Source: Halomonas sp. I5-271120
Lineage (GTDB): Bacteria > Pseudomonadota > Gammaproteobacteria > Pseudomonadales > Halomonadaceae
Direction of reading: 5' to 3'
Assembly (NCBI RefSeq): GCF_030553075.1
Contig: NZ_CP130701.1
Location: 2,914,001 to 2,978,000, forward strand
DNA: 64,000 bases
In this document: positions 12,187 through 21,941 of the stretch, piece after piece
How the letters are laid out: the number at the start of each line of letters is the position of its first letter
How positions within the stretch are numbered: position 1 is the stretch's first letter
Position numbers and translations under genes: made by a program
Notes under the pieces: generated by a model
What the model was told of the DNA's origin: nothing
The model's input: the letters and a program-made list of their open reading frames with translations, nothing else
Database searches by the model: none

Positions 12187-12651
12187 TCACCAAATCCCGG
12201 TATCCAGGCCGGCGGCCAGGTAGAGCCCCAGTTCTTCCAACTGGTCGGCGAAGGCGTCCTGCCAGTCACCCCGCAGGATCAGCGGGTCCTGCACCCACCG
12301 CCAGCGCAGCCCGGTGACGATCGACTCCACTGCCCGGCGGGTGCCGGTGCCGTCATGGCCGGCGCGCACGTAGAGCGCGCAGGGCAGGCCCTGCTTTTCC
12401 TCGAGCACGGCGTAGTAGCTGCGATCGAAGAAGTCCTTCAACGCCCCGCTCATGTAGCCGAGGTTTTCGGTGGTGCCGAGCAGGATGGCGTCGCAGGCGC
12501 GAATATCGTCGGGGCCAGCGTCGAGCGGCGCCTTTACCATCACCTCGATGTCGTCGAGATCCGGGTGGCGGGCGCCACGGTCGGCCGCCTCGCGCAGGCG
12601 CTGGGTATTGGGGGAGGGCGCATGGGCCACAATCAGCAGGCGTCGGGTCAT
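12187..12651 (-). CDS. flavodoxin-fold NAD(P)H-dependent oxidoreductase
   Basis: A 154-aa protein of the flavodoxin-like fold. MTRRLLIVAHAPSPNTQRL at the N terminus is the phosphate-binding strand and loop for FMN; ILLGTTENLGYMSGALKDFFDR is the second FMN-contacting segment typical of NADPH-dependent FMN reductases. It probably reduces flavin or quinone substrates, but the substrate cannot be read from sequence. The start at 12651 places the first beta strand at the N terminus; an upstream ATG at 12675 adds eight residues. A single gene between ppa and the DUF488 gene, all on the minus strand. Confidence 0.8.
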   Translation of the reverse strand: MTRRLLIVAHAPSPNTQRLREAADRGARHPDLDDIEVMVKAPLDAGPDDIRACDAILLGTTENLGYMSGALKDFFDRSYYAVLEEKQGLPCALYVRAGHDGTGTRRAVESIVTGLRWRWVQDPLILRGDWQDAFADQLEELGLYLAAGLDTGIW

Positions 12652-12752
12652 GATCGAAAGGGTGCCAGCCAGCAAGCCGACTGGCTAGAGGCAGGCCGGT
12701 GTCTAGCTAGATGTTTCACGCGGCGTTGGGTCAGCGTCGAGCCGGCGTCGAG

Positions 12753-13211
12753 TCAAGAGTCCGGCCGTTGGCCGGCCGCAGGCTCGGTGGCCATCGAGGC
12801 CGCATAGCAGGGGGGTGAGCTGGGAGCGGTGCCGTCTGCCTCGCGGTCTTCCTTGGCAAGTGCCTCAAGCAGCGCCTCGCGCAGGATCGGCAGGTGAGAT
12901 TGTTCAAGGTCGCGCGCCGCAGACAGTAGCGTCAGCCGCCCGCGGCGCGCCAAGCGCATCAGCGGCAGCAGGCAGTCCTTGGCATCCGCCATCTCCCAGC
13001 GATAGCGGCGGGTGAAGACGCCATGGCTGATCTTGGCCTGGTGCCAGTCACGGCGCAGGCCATTGGAAGGGGAGGCATCTCGGTACCAGTCACTCAGTGC
13101 CAGCGTTTCCCGCCGTTTGCCCCGGGGCCACAGCCGATCCACCAGCACGCGTGAGCCGTCGTCGGCCTCCGGTTCGGCATAGATACGCTTCAACTGAATG
13201 TCATGCTCCAT
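12753..13211 (-). CDS. DUF488 family protein (YeaO-like)
   Basis: A 152-aa protein starting MEHDIQLKRIYAEP, with the family signatures RVLVDRLWPRGKRRE and LSDWYRDASPSNGLRRDW and a later RGRLTLLSAARD. DUF488 proteins are small cytoplasmic proteins of unknown biochemistry, widespread in bacteria. AGGAG lies upstream of the start at 13211. The final 35 or so residues (rich in Ser, Pro and Ala) extend past the conserved domain and look unstructured. Confidence 0.85.
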   Translation of the reverse strand: MEHDIQLKRIYAEPEADDGSRVLVDRLWPRGKRRETLALSDWYRDASPSNGLRRDWHQAKISHGVFTRRYRWEMADAKDCLLPLMRLARRGRLTLLSAARDLEQSHLPILREALLEALAKEDREADGTAPSSPPCYAASMATEPAAGQRPDS

Positions 13212-13271
13212 GACAAGCGACTCCTGGTTAGTGGCCAAGTAGTGGCCAGGCGCGGTCAAGCCTAAGAAAGA

Positions 13272-14165
13272 CTAGTCACCCACTCCTTCGCTTGCCACAT
13301 ACTTGAGCGATTCCAGCGAAGCGGTGCCGGTGACGATGGCTTCCAGCTCGTCGCAGAAGGCGGTGAAGGCGTCGCTTGAATGCCCCGGCGTGCGATGCAG
13401 CTCGATCTCGACATGCCCAAGCGGGGGCAGGCCTTCGTCATCGCCGACGATGCGACAGCCTGCGGGAACACTGCGCGGGGTCTTGACGGTGGCCGCCAGG
13501 CCCGCCTGAACCGGCAGGTTGATGCCGGTGGGCGACTGGCTGGAGTAGCGTACGTCCCAGCGCCAGTCGGTAGGACCCAGTGCCGCGAAGGCATGGGAAC
13601 GGAAGGTGCAGCCTTCGGGGTTCAGAGCCAGCGGCAGGGTATCCCATTCCTCGAGCGAACAGTCCTCGGCTACCACCCAGACCATCGGCTCGCGTCCCAG
13701 CAGCCGGCCGGTCTGGGTCGGCCCGTGGCGCACCACCAGGGCAGCATCCAACAGACCTTCCTGAAAGTCATGCACTAGCGAGCCGCTGATGCTGCAGATG
13801 ACTTCGAGGCGTACCTCGGGGAAGCGGGAGGCGAAGCGCGGCAGCAGCTCAGGCAGGTAGGTACTGGCCTGTTCCTCGGAGGTGCCAAGCCGGATTAGCT
13901 CGCCCTGGCGCTCCACGCCCATTACCCGCTGCGCCTCATCCTGCAGCTTGAGGATATGGCGGGCGTAGGGCAGCAGGCGCCCTCCGGGCGGCGTCAGTAC
14001 CACGCTGCGGCTGGTGCGCTCGAACAGCGATTCGCCCATCTGGTCTTCGAGTCGTTTGATCTGCAGGCTGACGGCCGACTGGGTGCGGTGCAGCACCTTG
14101 CCGGCGGCGCTGAACCCCTCGCATTCGGCGACCGTGACGAAGGCGCGTAGCAGGTCGGTATCCAT
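13272..14165 (-). CDS. LysR-family transcriptional regulator beside the dioxygenase/M24 cluster
   Basis: A 297-aa LTTR. The N-terminal winged helix-turn-helix (about 1-60, LRAFVTVAECEGFSAAGKVL then RTQSAVSLQIKRLEDQMG) is followed by an effector-binding domain (about 90-290). It is divergent from the dioxygenase gene at 14271 with a 105-base AT-rich gap between them, the usual layout of an LTTR and its target operon, so it probably controls the 14271-18122 genes; this is inference. The gap contains TTAA half-elements about 20 bases apart but no clean T-N11-A dyad. Confidence 0.93.
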   Translation of the reverse strand: MDTDLLRAFVTVAECEGFSAAGKVLHRTQSAVSLQIKRLEDQMGESLFERTSRSVVLTPPGGRLLPYARHILKLQDEAQRVMGVERQGELIRLGTSEEQASTYLPELLPRFASRFPEVRLEVICSISGSLVHDFQEGLLDAALVVRHGPTQTGRLLGREPMVWVVAEDCSLEEWDTLPLALNPEGCTFRSHAFAALGPTDWRWDVRYSSQSPTGINLPVQAGLAATVKTPRSVPAGCRIVGDDEGLPPLGHVEIELHRTPGHSSDAFTAFCDELEAIVTGTASLESLKYVASEGVGD

Positions 14166-14270
14166 GATCTATGAGCCCTTGCAATCTTTTATATCTTAAC
14201 CATTCATTTCTATTATTAAACCTGCCTCTCTACCCTGTCTATACGTTATTGATCAGGCAGGAGCAACGAC

Positions 14271-15152
14271 ATGCAAAGCAACCGCATTCAGGAAGACGAT
14301 ACCTCACTGCAGGGGCTGATCGACCTGGAACGTTACCCCATTCATCGCCTTGAGGGTGACCGCGGACGCGAGCTGATCGCCGAATGCCGACAGCAGCTTG
14401 GCCAGGACGGCTGTGTGGTGCTCAAGGGCTTTGTGCCCGAAGAGGCCCTGGCGCGGCTCGAACAGGAGACCGAACGCCTGTCGCCTCAGGCGCACTACAA
14501 CCAGACCGAGACCAACCCCTACAACAGCGACGCCGACCCGAGCCTGCCGGCCTCGCACCCCAAGAACCGCTTCGATGACCGCACCAACGGTTTCGTTGCC
14601 GGTGATCGCATCGACGGCGATACCATCATTCGCCAGGTCTATTCCCACCCCGGATTTCAGCACTTCATCGCAAGCGTAGTGGGCATGGACGAGATCCATC
14701 AGTACGCCGACCCCCTGGCGGACCTGGTCGTCAATGTGCTGCGAGAGGGCTGCCAGCACCCCTGGCACTACGACACCAACGAATTCATCGTCACCATGAT
14801 GACTCGCCAGTCCCAAGGTGGCGGGCGCTTCGAGTACGCCCCGGGCATCCGCAGCCCCGAAGGCGAAAACTTCGACGAGGTCGAGCAGGTCATCGACGGC
14901 GACCGCTCGCGACTCAAGTCCCTCGATCTTCAGCCGGGTGATCTGCAGGTCTTCTTCGGCCGCTACTCGCTGCACCGAGTCACGCCGGTAGAAGGTGACC
15001 GCGAGCGCCACACCGTGATCTTTGCCTACGCCAAGGAGCCGGGCTTTATCGGCCGCCCCGAGCGCGCCAAGCGCATCTTCGGGCGCATGGCCCCGGTCCA
15101 CGAGCGGCTGCTCGAAGAAGGCATGCAGCGCAGCGACAGCCTGGCCGACTGA
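14271..15152 (+). CDS. Fe(II)/2-oxoglutarate-dependent dioxygenase (PhyH-like, HalD/ArpA-type)
   Basis: A 293-aa double-stranded beta-helix oxygenase. The iron facial triad is H166 and D168 in HPWHYDTNEF and H235 in SLHRVTPVEG, and the downstream Arg in RERHTVIF is placed to bind the 2-oxoglutarate carboxylate. The overall pattern (DPLADLVVNVLREG, QSQGGGRFEYAPGIR) resembles the phytanoyl-CoA-dioxygenase-like group that includes amino-acid halogenases and hydroxylases. It probably hydroxylates a small amine or amino-acid-like substrate. It is the first gene of a unit with an M24-fold enzyme and an acyl-semialdehyde dehydrogenase. AGGAG precedes the ATG. Confidence 0.85.
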   Translation: MQSNRIQEDDTSLQGLIDLERYPIHRLEGDRGRELIAECRQQLGQDGCVVLKGFVPEEALARLEQETERLSPQAHYNQTETNPYNSDADPSLPASHPKNRFDDRTNGFVAGDRIDGDTIIRQVYSHPGFQHFIASVVGMDEIHQYADPLADLVVNVLREGCQHPWHYDTNEFIVTMMTRQSQGGGRFEYAPGIRSPEGENFDEVEQVIDGDRSRLKSLDLQPGDLQVFFGRYSLHRVTPVEGDRERHTVIFAYAKEPGFIGRPERAKRIFGRMAPVHERLLEEGMQRSDSLAD

Positions 15153-15226
15153 AGGCGGCGACGCCTCAGCCTGACCTTATGCATATCCCCCGCGAATACG
15201 GCTACGAACAAACAGAGAGCTTGATC

Positions 15227-16510
15227 ATGAGCATCGTCGACTTCGACAACCTGACCGACAACGAACCCGCCACGATTCCGGTGGTGCCTTCGTCGCCCGT
15301 GGGCAACGGCGACAGCATTCCCACCGCCTTCGACCCGGTGCAGCTGCGTGGCGGGCGCCTCAAGCGCCTGCGCCAGATGATGGCCGAGCAGGGCTACGGC
15401 GCCGTAGTGCTGTTTGACCCCTACAACCAGCGCTATGCCACCGGTTCGCGCAACATGTTCGGCTACTTCCTGCGCAACTCCACCCGCTACATCTATGTGC
15501 CGCTCGAAGGGCCGGTGATCCTTTTCGAGTACCCGGGCAGCGCCCACGTCTCGACCTGGCTCGAGACCATCGACGAATCTCGCACCTCCAAGGTGGTGTG
15601 GTCGGCGGTCAACCAGCGCGACAACCTGTCCTCCGATCCCTTCGGCATCGAGATCGCCGAGCTGATGGAAGAGCACGGCCGCGGCAACAAGAAGATCGGC
15701 CTGGACCGCTGCGCGCTGAACCTGGCCCGCTCGCTGGAGGCGCAGGGTCTCGAGGTCTTCGACTGCATGCAGGACACCCTGCATTGCCGCCGCATCAAGA
15801 CTCCGGAAGAGATCGCCTGCCTGGCCCAGTCGATGGCAGGCTCAGAGGCCGCGGTGGCCGAAGTGGAAGCCGCCATCAAGCCGGGCGTCACCGAGACCGA
15901 GCTGTTTGCGACTCTCTACGGCAACGTCATCAAGCAGGGCGGCGAGTTCATCGAGACGCGCCTGCTGTCCTCCGGCCCGCGCACCAACCCCTGGTTCAAC
16001 GAGGCAAGCGATAGGGTCGTGCGCCCCGGCGAGCTGATCGCGCTGGACACCGACACCATCGGCTGTCACGGCTACTACTCCGATTTCTCGCGCACCTTCC
16101 ATGTCGGGCCGGGTCGCCCCAGCGGCTACCAGCAGAGCCTCTACCAGATGGCCTATGACCAGGTGCACCACAACATGTCGATCCTCAGGCCCGGCATGAG
16201 CTATCGCGAGATCGCAGAAAAGGCCTGGAAGATTCCCGAGCGCTTCCTCGATCGTCGCTATCCGTCGATCATTCATGGGGTCGGCATGCATGGCGAAACG
16301 CCGTTGGTCGCTCACCACATGGACTTCGACCGCTTCTCGAAGGACGGCATCCTCGAGCCCGGCATGGTGGTCTCGGTAGAGAGCTATATCGGCGAAGTCG
16401 GCGGTGCCGACGGCGTCAAGCTCGAGGAAGAAGTGCTGGTCACCGAGACCGGCATCGAGAAGCTCTCGCGCTATCCGTTCGATGAAGCCCTGCTGGGCCG
16501 CCAGGTCTGA
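15227..16510 (+). CDS. M24 (creatinase/aminopeptidase) fold enzyme, DddP-like
   Basis: A 427-aa pita-bread protein. Its C-terminal half resembles the DMSP lyase DddP of Roseobacter relatives: GGEFIETRLLSSGPRTNPWF, then DTD and SDFSR, HGVG, and a VES / KLEEEVL ending. The six metal ligands known in DddP are present with identical spacing (D274, D276, D286, H350, E385, E400). The Asp proposed as catalytic base in DddP (position 377 there) aligns with G356, preceded by H355, so the reaction is probably different. It is neither a proline aminopeptidase nor the ectoine hydrolase DoeA by motif. The start at 15227 is chosen because the upstream 16 residues lack family support. Downstream mmsA suggests a C3/C4 semialdehyde product. 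Confidence 0.8.
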   Translation: MSIVDFDNLTDNEPATIPVVPSSPVGNGDSIPTAFDPVQLRGGRLKRLRQMMAEQGYGAVVLFDPYNQRYATGSRNMFGYFLRNSTRYIYVPLEGPVILFEYPGSAHVSTWLETIDESRTSKVVWSAVNQRDNLSSDPFGIEIAELMEEHGRGNKKIGLDRCALNLARSLEAQGLEVFDCMQDTLHCRRIKTPEEIACLAQSMAGSEAAVAEVEAAIKPGVTETELFATLYGNVIKQGGEFIETRLLSSGPRTNPWFNEASDRVVRPGELIALDTDTIGCHGYYSDFSRTFHVGPGRPSGYQQSLYQMAYDQVHHNMSILRPGMSYREIAEKAWKIPERFLDRRYPSIIHGVGMHGETPLVAHHMDFDRFSKDGILEPGMVVSVESYIGEVGGADGVKLEEEVLVTETGIEKLSRYPFDEALLGRQV

Positions 16511-16513
16511 TAA

Positions 16514-16596
16514 GGCTCGCCGGTCGCGGGATGAACCGACCGGCGAGCCCAGTATCTGAAACATAGACCGGAAACATAGAGCGGAAACATAAACCG
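16514..16596. repeat. 13-bp-stem hairpin followed by three 13-bp tandem repeats
   Basis: GGCTCGCCGGTCG (16514-16526), a 10-base loop and the exact complement (16537-16549) form a strong hairpin right after the M24 gene stop. It has no T-run, so it may trim or attenuate rather than terminate. It is followed by GAAACATAGACCG, GAAACATAGAGCG and GAAACATAAACCG (16558-16596), a short minisatellite before the mmsA start. Confidence 0.75.
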
Positions 16597-16628
16597 AGAA
16601 CACGACCCAAGGTTGGAGTCAGCCCCAG

Positions 16629-18122
<1,494 letters not shown>

Positions 18123-18160
18123 CTTTTGCCGGAAAAGTTAGCGGCTCGAAATGCTGATGA

Positions 18161-18196
18161 TCACGCCCGCCCCGCTTGTCGGGGCGGGCGTTTTTT
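18161..18196 (+). terminator. intrinsic terminator after mmsA
   Basis: CGCCCGCCCCG, loop CTTGT, CGGGGCGGGCG, then six T. This is a textbook Rho-independent terminator closing the dioxygenase-M24-mmsA unit. Nearly the same stem with the same TCA prefix recurs at 26934-26968. Confidence 0.95.
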
Positions 18197-18310
18197 GGTG
18201 CGGCTACGCCCCCGACAACCTCCTGTGCGGCCTGGCATGCAGTGCTTTACACAGGCCGGCTCAAGCGATGCCCTTGTCTAAGGGTGCCATCACGGCAGCA
18301 TCGGTTCGTT

Positions 18311-18476
18311 CAATGGGGCGTCATGTAAATCAACGTAAAAATCAGGTTAAATTAAGCCTGCTGAAGCCCTGATTTCCCCGAAGCGTGGTTCCTGCTGGGC
18401 CATAATCACAGGAAAGTAGCGCCTATCACGGCATCACCTGGCGGCAGCATGAGGCGCATGCTTCGAATCGAAGTGC
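18311..18476. repeat. dispersed repeat copy A (upstream of the GGDEF gene)
   Basis: This segment aligns with 20046-20213. The best-conserved core (18409-18448 versus 20145-20184) has 31 of 40 identical bases, seven of the nine differences being transitions. The 5' end shares CAATG and CATGTAA-TCAACG, and GAAGTGC is shared at the 3' end. Read on the minus strand, both cores can encode LPPG-D/E-A-V/I-x-G-A/T-TFL, so they may be remnants of one gene family, or a structured non-coding element. No open frame spans the repeat. Confidence 0.6.
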
Positions 18477-18665
18477 GACCGGTCATCGTCGAGCGCTGGT
18501 CTGCGGTAGTTGTCCAGAAATCTGGCGCACGTTCCAGCTACTGCATCCGGCGAGTATTGGGTGTAAAACCGCTTGTATGCTCGCCACAGGCAGAGCGCCG
18601 TCGCTTGCCTGCAATAGGCTTCATATAACATCCGATTTTTCGGAAGGATATTACAGGGCGTTTTG

Positions 18666-19568
18666 ATGATTAGTATTGAGCAGATGGGCATTGTGCTGGG
18701 GGCATTGCCAGACCCTGTATTTATAATATCGCGCAGCGGAAAATACGTGGCCGTGTTCGGTGGCCGTGATGCTCGTTACTACCACGACGGGAGTGGGCTC
18801 GTCGGGTTGAACATTGCCGATGTGGTGAAAAAAGAGAAGGCCGATTGGTTTCTGCAGCAGATCGGACTCGCCCTGGATTCCGGTAATCTATTGATTAGAG
18901 AATACGAATTAAGCAATAAGGATGTCAGGGGGTTGCGAGAGGACGGCCCCCAGCAGCCAATCTGGTTCGAAGGCCGTATTCAGGGGCTCGATTTTCAAGT
19001 GGACGGTGAAGCCGTGGTGCTCTGGGTTGCCAGTAATATTTCTGAGCGACACGACATGGAGGTCCAACTGCGTGCGCTCAGCGACACCGATCAGCTCACG
19101 GGGCTTTTTAACCGAAGAAAGCTTGAACTCGACCTGGCGCTTTTTCATGAAACCTTTGAAAGGCACTCAGTGCCGACGTCCATTCTGATGTTTGACCTTG
19201 ATAACCTTAAGAAAATTAATGATACCTTAGGGCATTATGAAGGTGATGAAATCATCGTGGCTGTCAGTAATGTTTGTCGCTCAGAGCTGAGAAAAACCGA
19301 TATTGCGTGTCGCTTTGGCGGGGACGAGTTTGTGATTGGCCTGCCCAATATTGAACTGGAGCACGCGGTGCAGTTTTCCAACCGGCTGCATGAGTGCTTC
19401 AACCGTGAGCTGAGTCGCTTTTGTATGGAGGGTATCTCCACCACCGTCAGCATCGGGGTAGCGACCATGCTGCCTGAAGACCGCTCGTATGAAGACACCC
19501 TGAAACGCGCGGACAATGCATTGTACGAAGCGAAACGAAGCGGCAAGAACCGGGTTGTTGCGGGGTGA
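18666..19568 (+). CDS. PAS-GGDEF diguanylate cyclase
   Basis: A 300-aa cytoplasmic protein making cyclic di-GMP from two GTP. A PAS-like sensor (about 5-135, from LPDPVFIISRSGKYVAVFGG to WVASNISERHDM) leads into a GGDEF domain (about 140-300) with DTDQLTGLFNRR, FDLDNLKKIND and an intact FGGDEF. RKTD ends five residues before GGDEF, so the RxxD inhibitory site for product feedback is present. No membrane segment is visible. A TTG at 18663 is an alternative start. The gene is visibly less GC-rich than its neighbours, which fits acquired DNA, and it lies between the two copies of the dispersed repeat. Confidence 0.93.
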   Translation: MISIEQMGIVLGALPDPVFIISRSGKYVAVFGGRDARYYHDGSGLVGLNIADVVKKEKADWFLQQIGLALDSGNLLIREYELSNKDVRGLREDGPQQPIWFEGRIQGLDFQVDGEAVVLWVASNISERHDMEVQLRALSDTDQLTGLFNRRKLELDLALFHETFERHSVPTSILMFDLDNLKKINDTLGHYEGDEIIVAVSNVCRSELRKTDIACRFGGDEFVIGLPNIELEHAVQFSNRLHECFNRELSRFCMEGISTTVSIGVATMLPEDRSYEDTLKRADNALYEAKRSGKNRVVAG

Positions 19569-19604
19569 TGCAGCACCATGCTTGTGCTGAAGGAGCGGAC
19601 CCAA

Positions 19605-20021
19605 GTGAACCCCAGAATCAGCATGATTACCCTCGGCGTGAGCGATCTGGCTCGTTCGATCCACTTCTACGAGCAAGGCCTGGGCCTGCCACGCATGGCA
19701 TCGCCGCCTACCGTGGCATTCTTCCCGCTCAACGGTAGCTGGCTGGGGTTGTATGGCCGCGACGCCCTTGCCGAGGACGCCGGCGTGCCAGCCGAAGGCA
19801 GTGGTTTTCGTGGCATGGCCCTGGCCCACAACCTGGGCTCTGAAGCCGAAGTCGATGCTCTTCTCGATCAGGCGGTGGCCGCTGGTGCCACACTGGTCAA
19901 GCCCGCGCAGCCGGTCTTCTGGGGCGGTTATTCCGGCTACTTTGTAGACCCCGACGGCCACCTGTGGGAGGTGGCCTATAACCCCTTCTGTTGGATCGGC
20001 CCCAGTGATGACGTTGCCTAG
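19605..20021 (+). CDS. VOC (glyoxalase/dioxygenase fold) family protein
   Basis: A 138-aa vicinal-oxygen-chelate protein made of two beta-alpha-beta-beta-beta modules. SMITLGVSDLARSIHFYEQG and LGLPRM start the first; the second ends in YSGYFVDPDGHLWEVAYNPF with the metal-ligand Glu of the family. Such proteins act as glyoxalases, fosfomycin or bleomycin resistance proteins, or unknown lyases; nothing here narrows it further. GTG at 19605 is chosen because AAGGAG lies 9 bases upstream; an ATG at 19578 lacks a ribosome site. Confidence 0.85.
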   Translation: MNPRISMITLGVSDLARSIHFYEQGLGLPRMASPPTVAFFPLNGSWLGLYGRDALAEDAGVPAEGSGFRGMALAHNLGSEAEVDALLDQAVAAGATLVKPAQPVFWGGYSGYFVDPDGHLWEVAYNPFCWIGPSDDVA

Positions 20022-20045
20022 ACCGGTCGCCTCGCGCTGTCATTT

Positions 20046-20213
20046 CAATGAAGTGCCATGTAACTCAACGCTAAAGCACGGTAGGTTAGGGGTAAGTATT
20101 TATCTCCCCAAGGAAGGGACGTGCACCGGGAGGGGTACGACTGCCAGGAAGGTGGTGCCTGTAATGGCCTCACCCGGCGGTAGCGTGGGCAAGCCAATAT
20201 TAGCTTGAAGTGC
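20046..20213. repeat. dispersed repeat copy B
   Basis: Second copy of the element at 18311-18476, in the same orientation, about 1.7 kb away. It lies between the VOC gene and the first integron cassette. A weak minus-strand frame (20100-20369) includes the LPPGEAITGTTFLA stretch but matches nothing recognised. The remainder up to 20399 contains a small hairpin (CTCGTT / AACGAG near 20360-20380) and no gene. Confidence 0.6.
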
Positions 20214-20399
20214 TTCGTAACAGGTGGCTGGTATCGACCCAAAGCGGGCATGCCGGCAAAGGCAGCACGCGCGTTTATTGGTGTTATATAGCCACTTCGA
20301 CAAAAATATACAGAAAATCAATGGGTTGGTTTGGCGGTATAAGAATGTTGAACGCGCGTGCTCGTTCAAGTCAATAAACGAGTGAGCGGTCTAATACCT

Positions 20400-20406
20400 G
20401 TTAAAT
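20400..20406 (+). repeat. left recombination core of the first cassette
   Basis: GTTAAAT matches GTTRRRY and lies 18 bases before the first cassette's GTG start. GTTGAAC about 55 bases upstream may be the partner box of a degraded attI or attC site. Confidence 0.45.
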
Positions 20407-20423
20407 TTCGTCGGAGGACTCGA

Positions 20424-21284
20424 GTGCAATCCGTCTACGGCTGTATTGATATTGATCACCCAATGGTGGCGTGGAGCGCATACCGGGGAGTATTGGTCTC
20501 CGCTCAAGCAGGCAATGAGTATCCTAAGTGCCCAATTTCCGTGATGCTAGCAGGCATGCTCAAGCATCGTAATTCGCCGAGGCTTAGCAACGAATTAGCA
20601 ATTGAACGAATTCGCCAGTTGAAGTACCCAAGCAAGATATCTCGATTGGTTGGCATGTATCTCTTCGAAGAGCAGTCAGCATTTGAAGCGGCTAGAGAAT
20701 GGGGCGACCACTTCTCCTCTAAGTATCAGGCAGAACTCGGATTGTTGCCTGGAGCAACTGTCAGCCGCCACGACGCAAATTGGATTACATATGCACCATT
20801 GGATAGTAATGGCGACCTAAAGTCCATTGATTGGGTCGATCAATATTGGCTCGGCGAACCTTTTCCGAATCGAGCGCCGGTCTGGGAACTAATTGTTGAT
20901 GGTCGAGCTGCTGTATATGGAACTGAGCTCAGGGAGCGCGCGTACGCGACCATTAAAGCTGAATTTCCAAAGTGTGTAGCGATTTTGGAGGTGGGAAGAA
21001 TCGCTGCCCTCCTAGGATCGGACCTTGGACAAATTTCCTCTTGGTTGATAAAGGCCTCAGAGGCTGAACTCTCACTGCAGTACTACACTGATATGAGAGA
21101 TGCCCAAGATCCCCAATTCTTGGAGAAATTGAGGAATTATGATGGTCCAAAGAATCACGCTGATTTGGCGGTAGGCGGGGATAAGTTTTCAGTGCCGGAT
21201 TTACGGGGTCTTGGCGAGTCGTTTCACACAAAAGAACAGTTTTCCAAGCAATTCCTTGTGGGCGTCCATGCAAACAAAATTTAA
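20424..21284 (+). CDS. cassette 1 protein, unknown function
   Basis: A 286-aa soluble protein without signal peptide or membrane segment. The N-terminal part reads MVAWSAYRGVLVSAQAG; a central motif KISRLVGMYLFEEQSAFEAA is followed by WGDHF and a WELIVDGRAAVYGTELRERA segment. No family was recognised with confidence. GTG at 20424 is chosen because GGAGGA lies 5 bases upstream and the gene then begins inside the cassette rather than across its recombination core. The stop TAA overlaps the left box of attC1. Confidence 0.75.
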   Translation: MQSVYGCIDIDHPMVAWSAYRGVLVSAQAGNEYPKCPISVMLAGMLKHRNSPRLSNELAIERIRQLKYPSKISRLVGMYLFEEQSAFEAAREWGDHFSSKYQAELGLLPGATVSRHDANWITYAPLDSNGDLKSIDWVDQYWLGEPFPNRAPVWELIVDGRAAVYGTELRERAYATIKAEFPKCVAILEVGRIAALLGSDLGQISSWLIKASEAELSLQYYTDMRDAQDPQFLEKLRNYDGPKNHADLAVGGDKFSVPDLRGLGESFHTKEQFSKQFLVGVHANKI

Positions 21285-21350
21285 CCAGGGGCTCAAGCCG
21301 ACCGGTACTCCGCGGCGCTCCGTCCCGGCGGCTTAGCCCAAGCGTTATGT
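21279..21350 (+). repeat. attC1 recombination site
   Basis: The left box ATTTAAC overlaps the stop of cassette 1; the right box is GTTATGT. Between them GGGGCTCAAGCCG pairs with CGGCTTAGCCC, leaving one unpaired C, the extrahelical base expected in attC. Confidence 0.85.
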
Positions 21351-21870
21351 GTCTGCTCTGCATTCATCCCAATTTAGAGAGGAGCTGATTATTAGCACCT
21401 ACATTTCTATACTTGCTCTGCTTGTATCTTCCATCGCATTGTATATTTCATACAGGAAAGATACTTTTCAAGTTAGGCTGGAGTTAAACAGAAGTAATGT
21501 TTATAGAGATTTTTTAACCATAATTAATGATTCAACAAGTTCAATGCAGGTGCAAGCTATTGGTGTGGCTAGGTCTGACTGTAACATTGAGTGGGTAGAA
21601 AAAACTGGATGCAGTGAAACCAATAAAGGTGTTAATTTTCCAAGAACCATTGGTGGTCACCTTTCTTTTGAGGCTAGCTTAGAGCAACCTAATTCAAAGT
21701 ATGCTTATTGCGTTCAGTTGCCATGTGGACGAACATTTGTAATTAATCAATCTCTTATAAAAGATGTTTATCGCAAGCTGTATTATAAGTCTTTGATTTC
21801 ACGAATAACACGTGGAAGGAAAGGGTTTACAAAAAGCTATGTGCATCTTAGAGATTATGGGGTCAGGTAA
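21349..21870 (+). CDS. cassette 2 protein, membrane-anchored, unknown function
   Basis: Up to 173 aa. One N-terminal transmembrane helix (STYISILALLVSSIALYIS) is followed by a basic soluble domain of about 135 residues with no recognised family. The start is uncertain: GTG at 21349 overlaps the attC1 core, whereas the only good ribosome site (GAGAGGAG at 21377-21384) points to non-standard ATT or CTG codons at 21385-21391. Strongly AT-rich and Lys/Asn/Ser-rich relative to the flanks. The stop lies two bases before attC2. Confidence 0.7.
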   Translation: MSALHSSQFREELIISTYISILALLVSSIALYISYRKDTFQVRLELNRSNVYRDFLTIINDSTSSMQVQAIGVARSDCNIEWVEKTGCSETNKGVNFPRTIGGHLSFEASLEQPNSKYAYCVQLPCGRTFVINQSLIKDVYRKLYYKSLISRITRGRKGFTKSYVHLRDYGVR

Positions 21871-21872
21871 TC

Positions 21873-21927
21873 ACATAACAAGTGGTTCCAGGTGACACCT
21901 ACGGTGCACCTGAACCAAGCGTTAGGA
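21873..21927 (+). repeat. attC2 recombination site
   Basis: The left box is ACATAAC and the right box GTTAGGA. GGTTCCAGGTG pairs with CACCTGAACC apart from one extra base, giving a compact 55-bp attC hairpin. Confidence 0.88.
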
Positions 21928-21941
21928 TTGATCTTATTTTG

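Noticed and set aside
15227..16510. Ectoine hydrolase DoeA or proline aminopeptidase
   Set aside because: The motifs match the DddP-like branch, and no doeB or ectoine-catabolism neighbours are present.
18311..18665. Cyclic-di-GMP riboswitch upstream of the GGDEF gene
   Set aside because: The leader lacks the GEMM core features I know, and its homologue at 20046 is not upstream of a c-di-GMP gene.
20022..20399. Search for an integron integrase next to the first cassette
   Set aside because: The gap is under 400 bases and no tyrosine-recombinase motif was seen on either strand.
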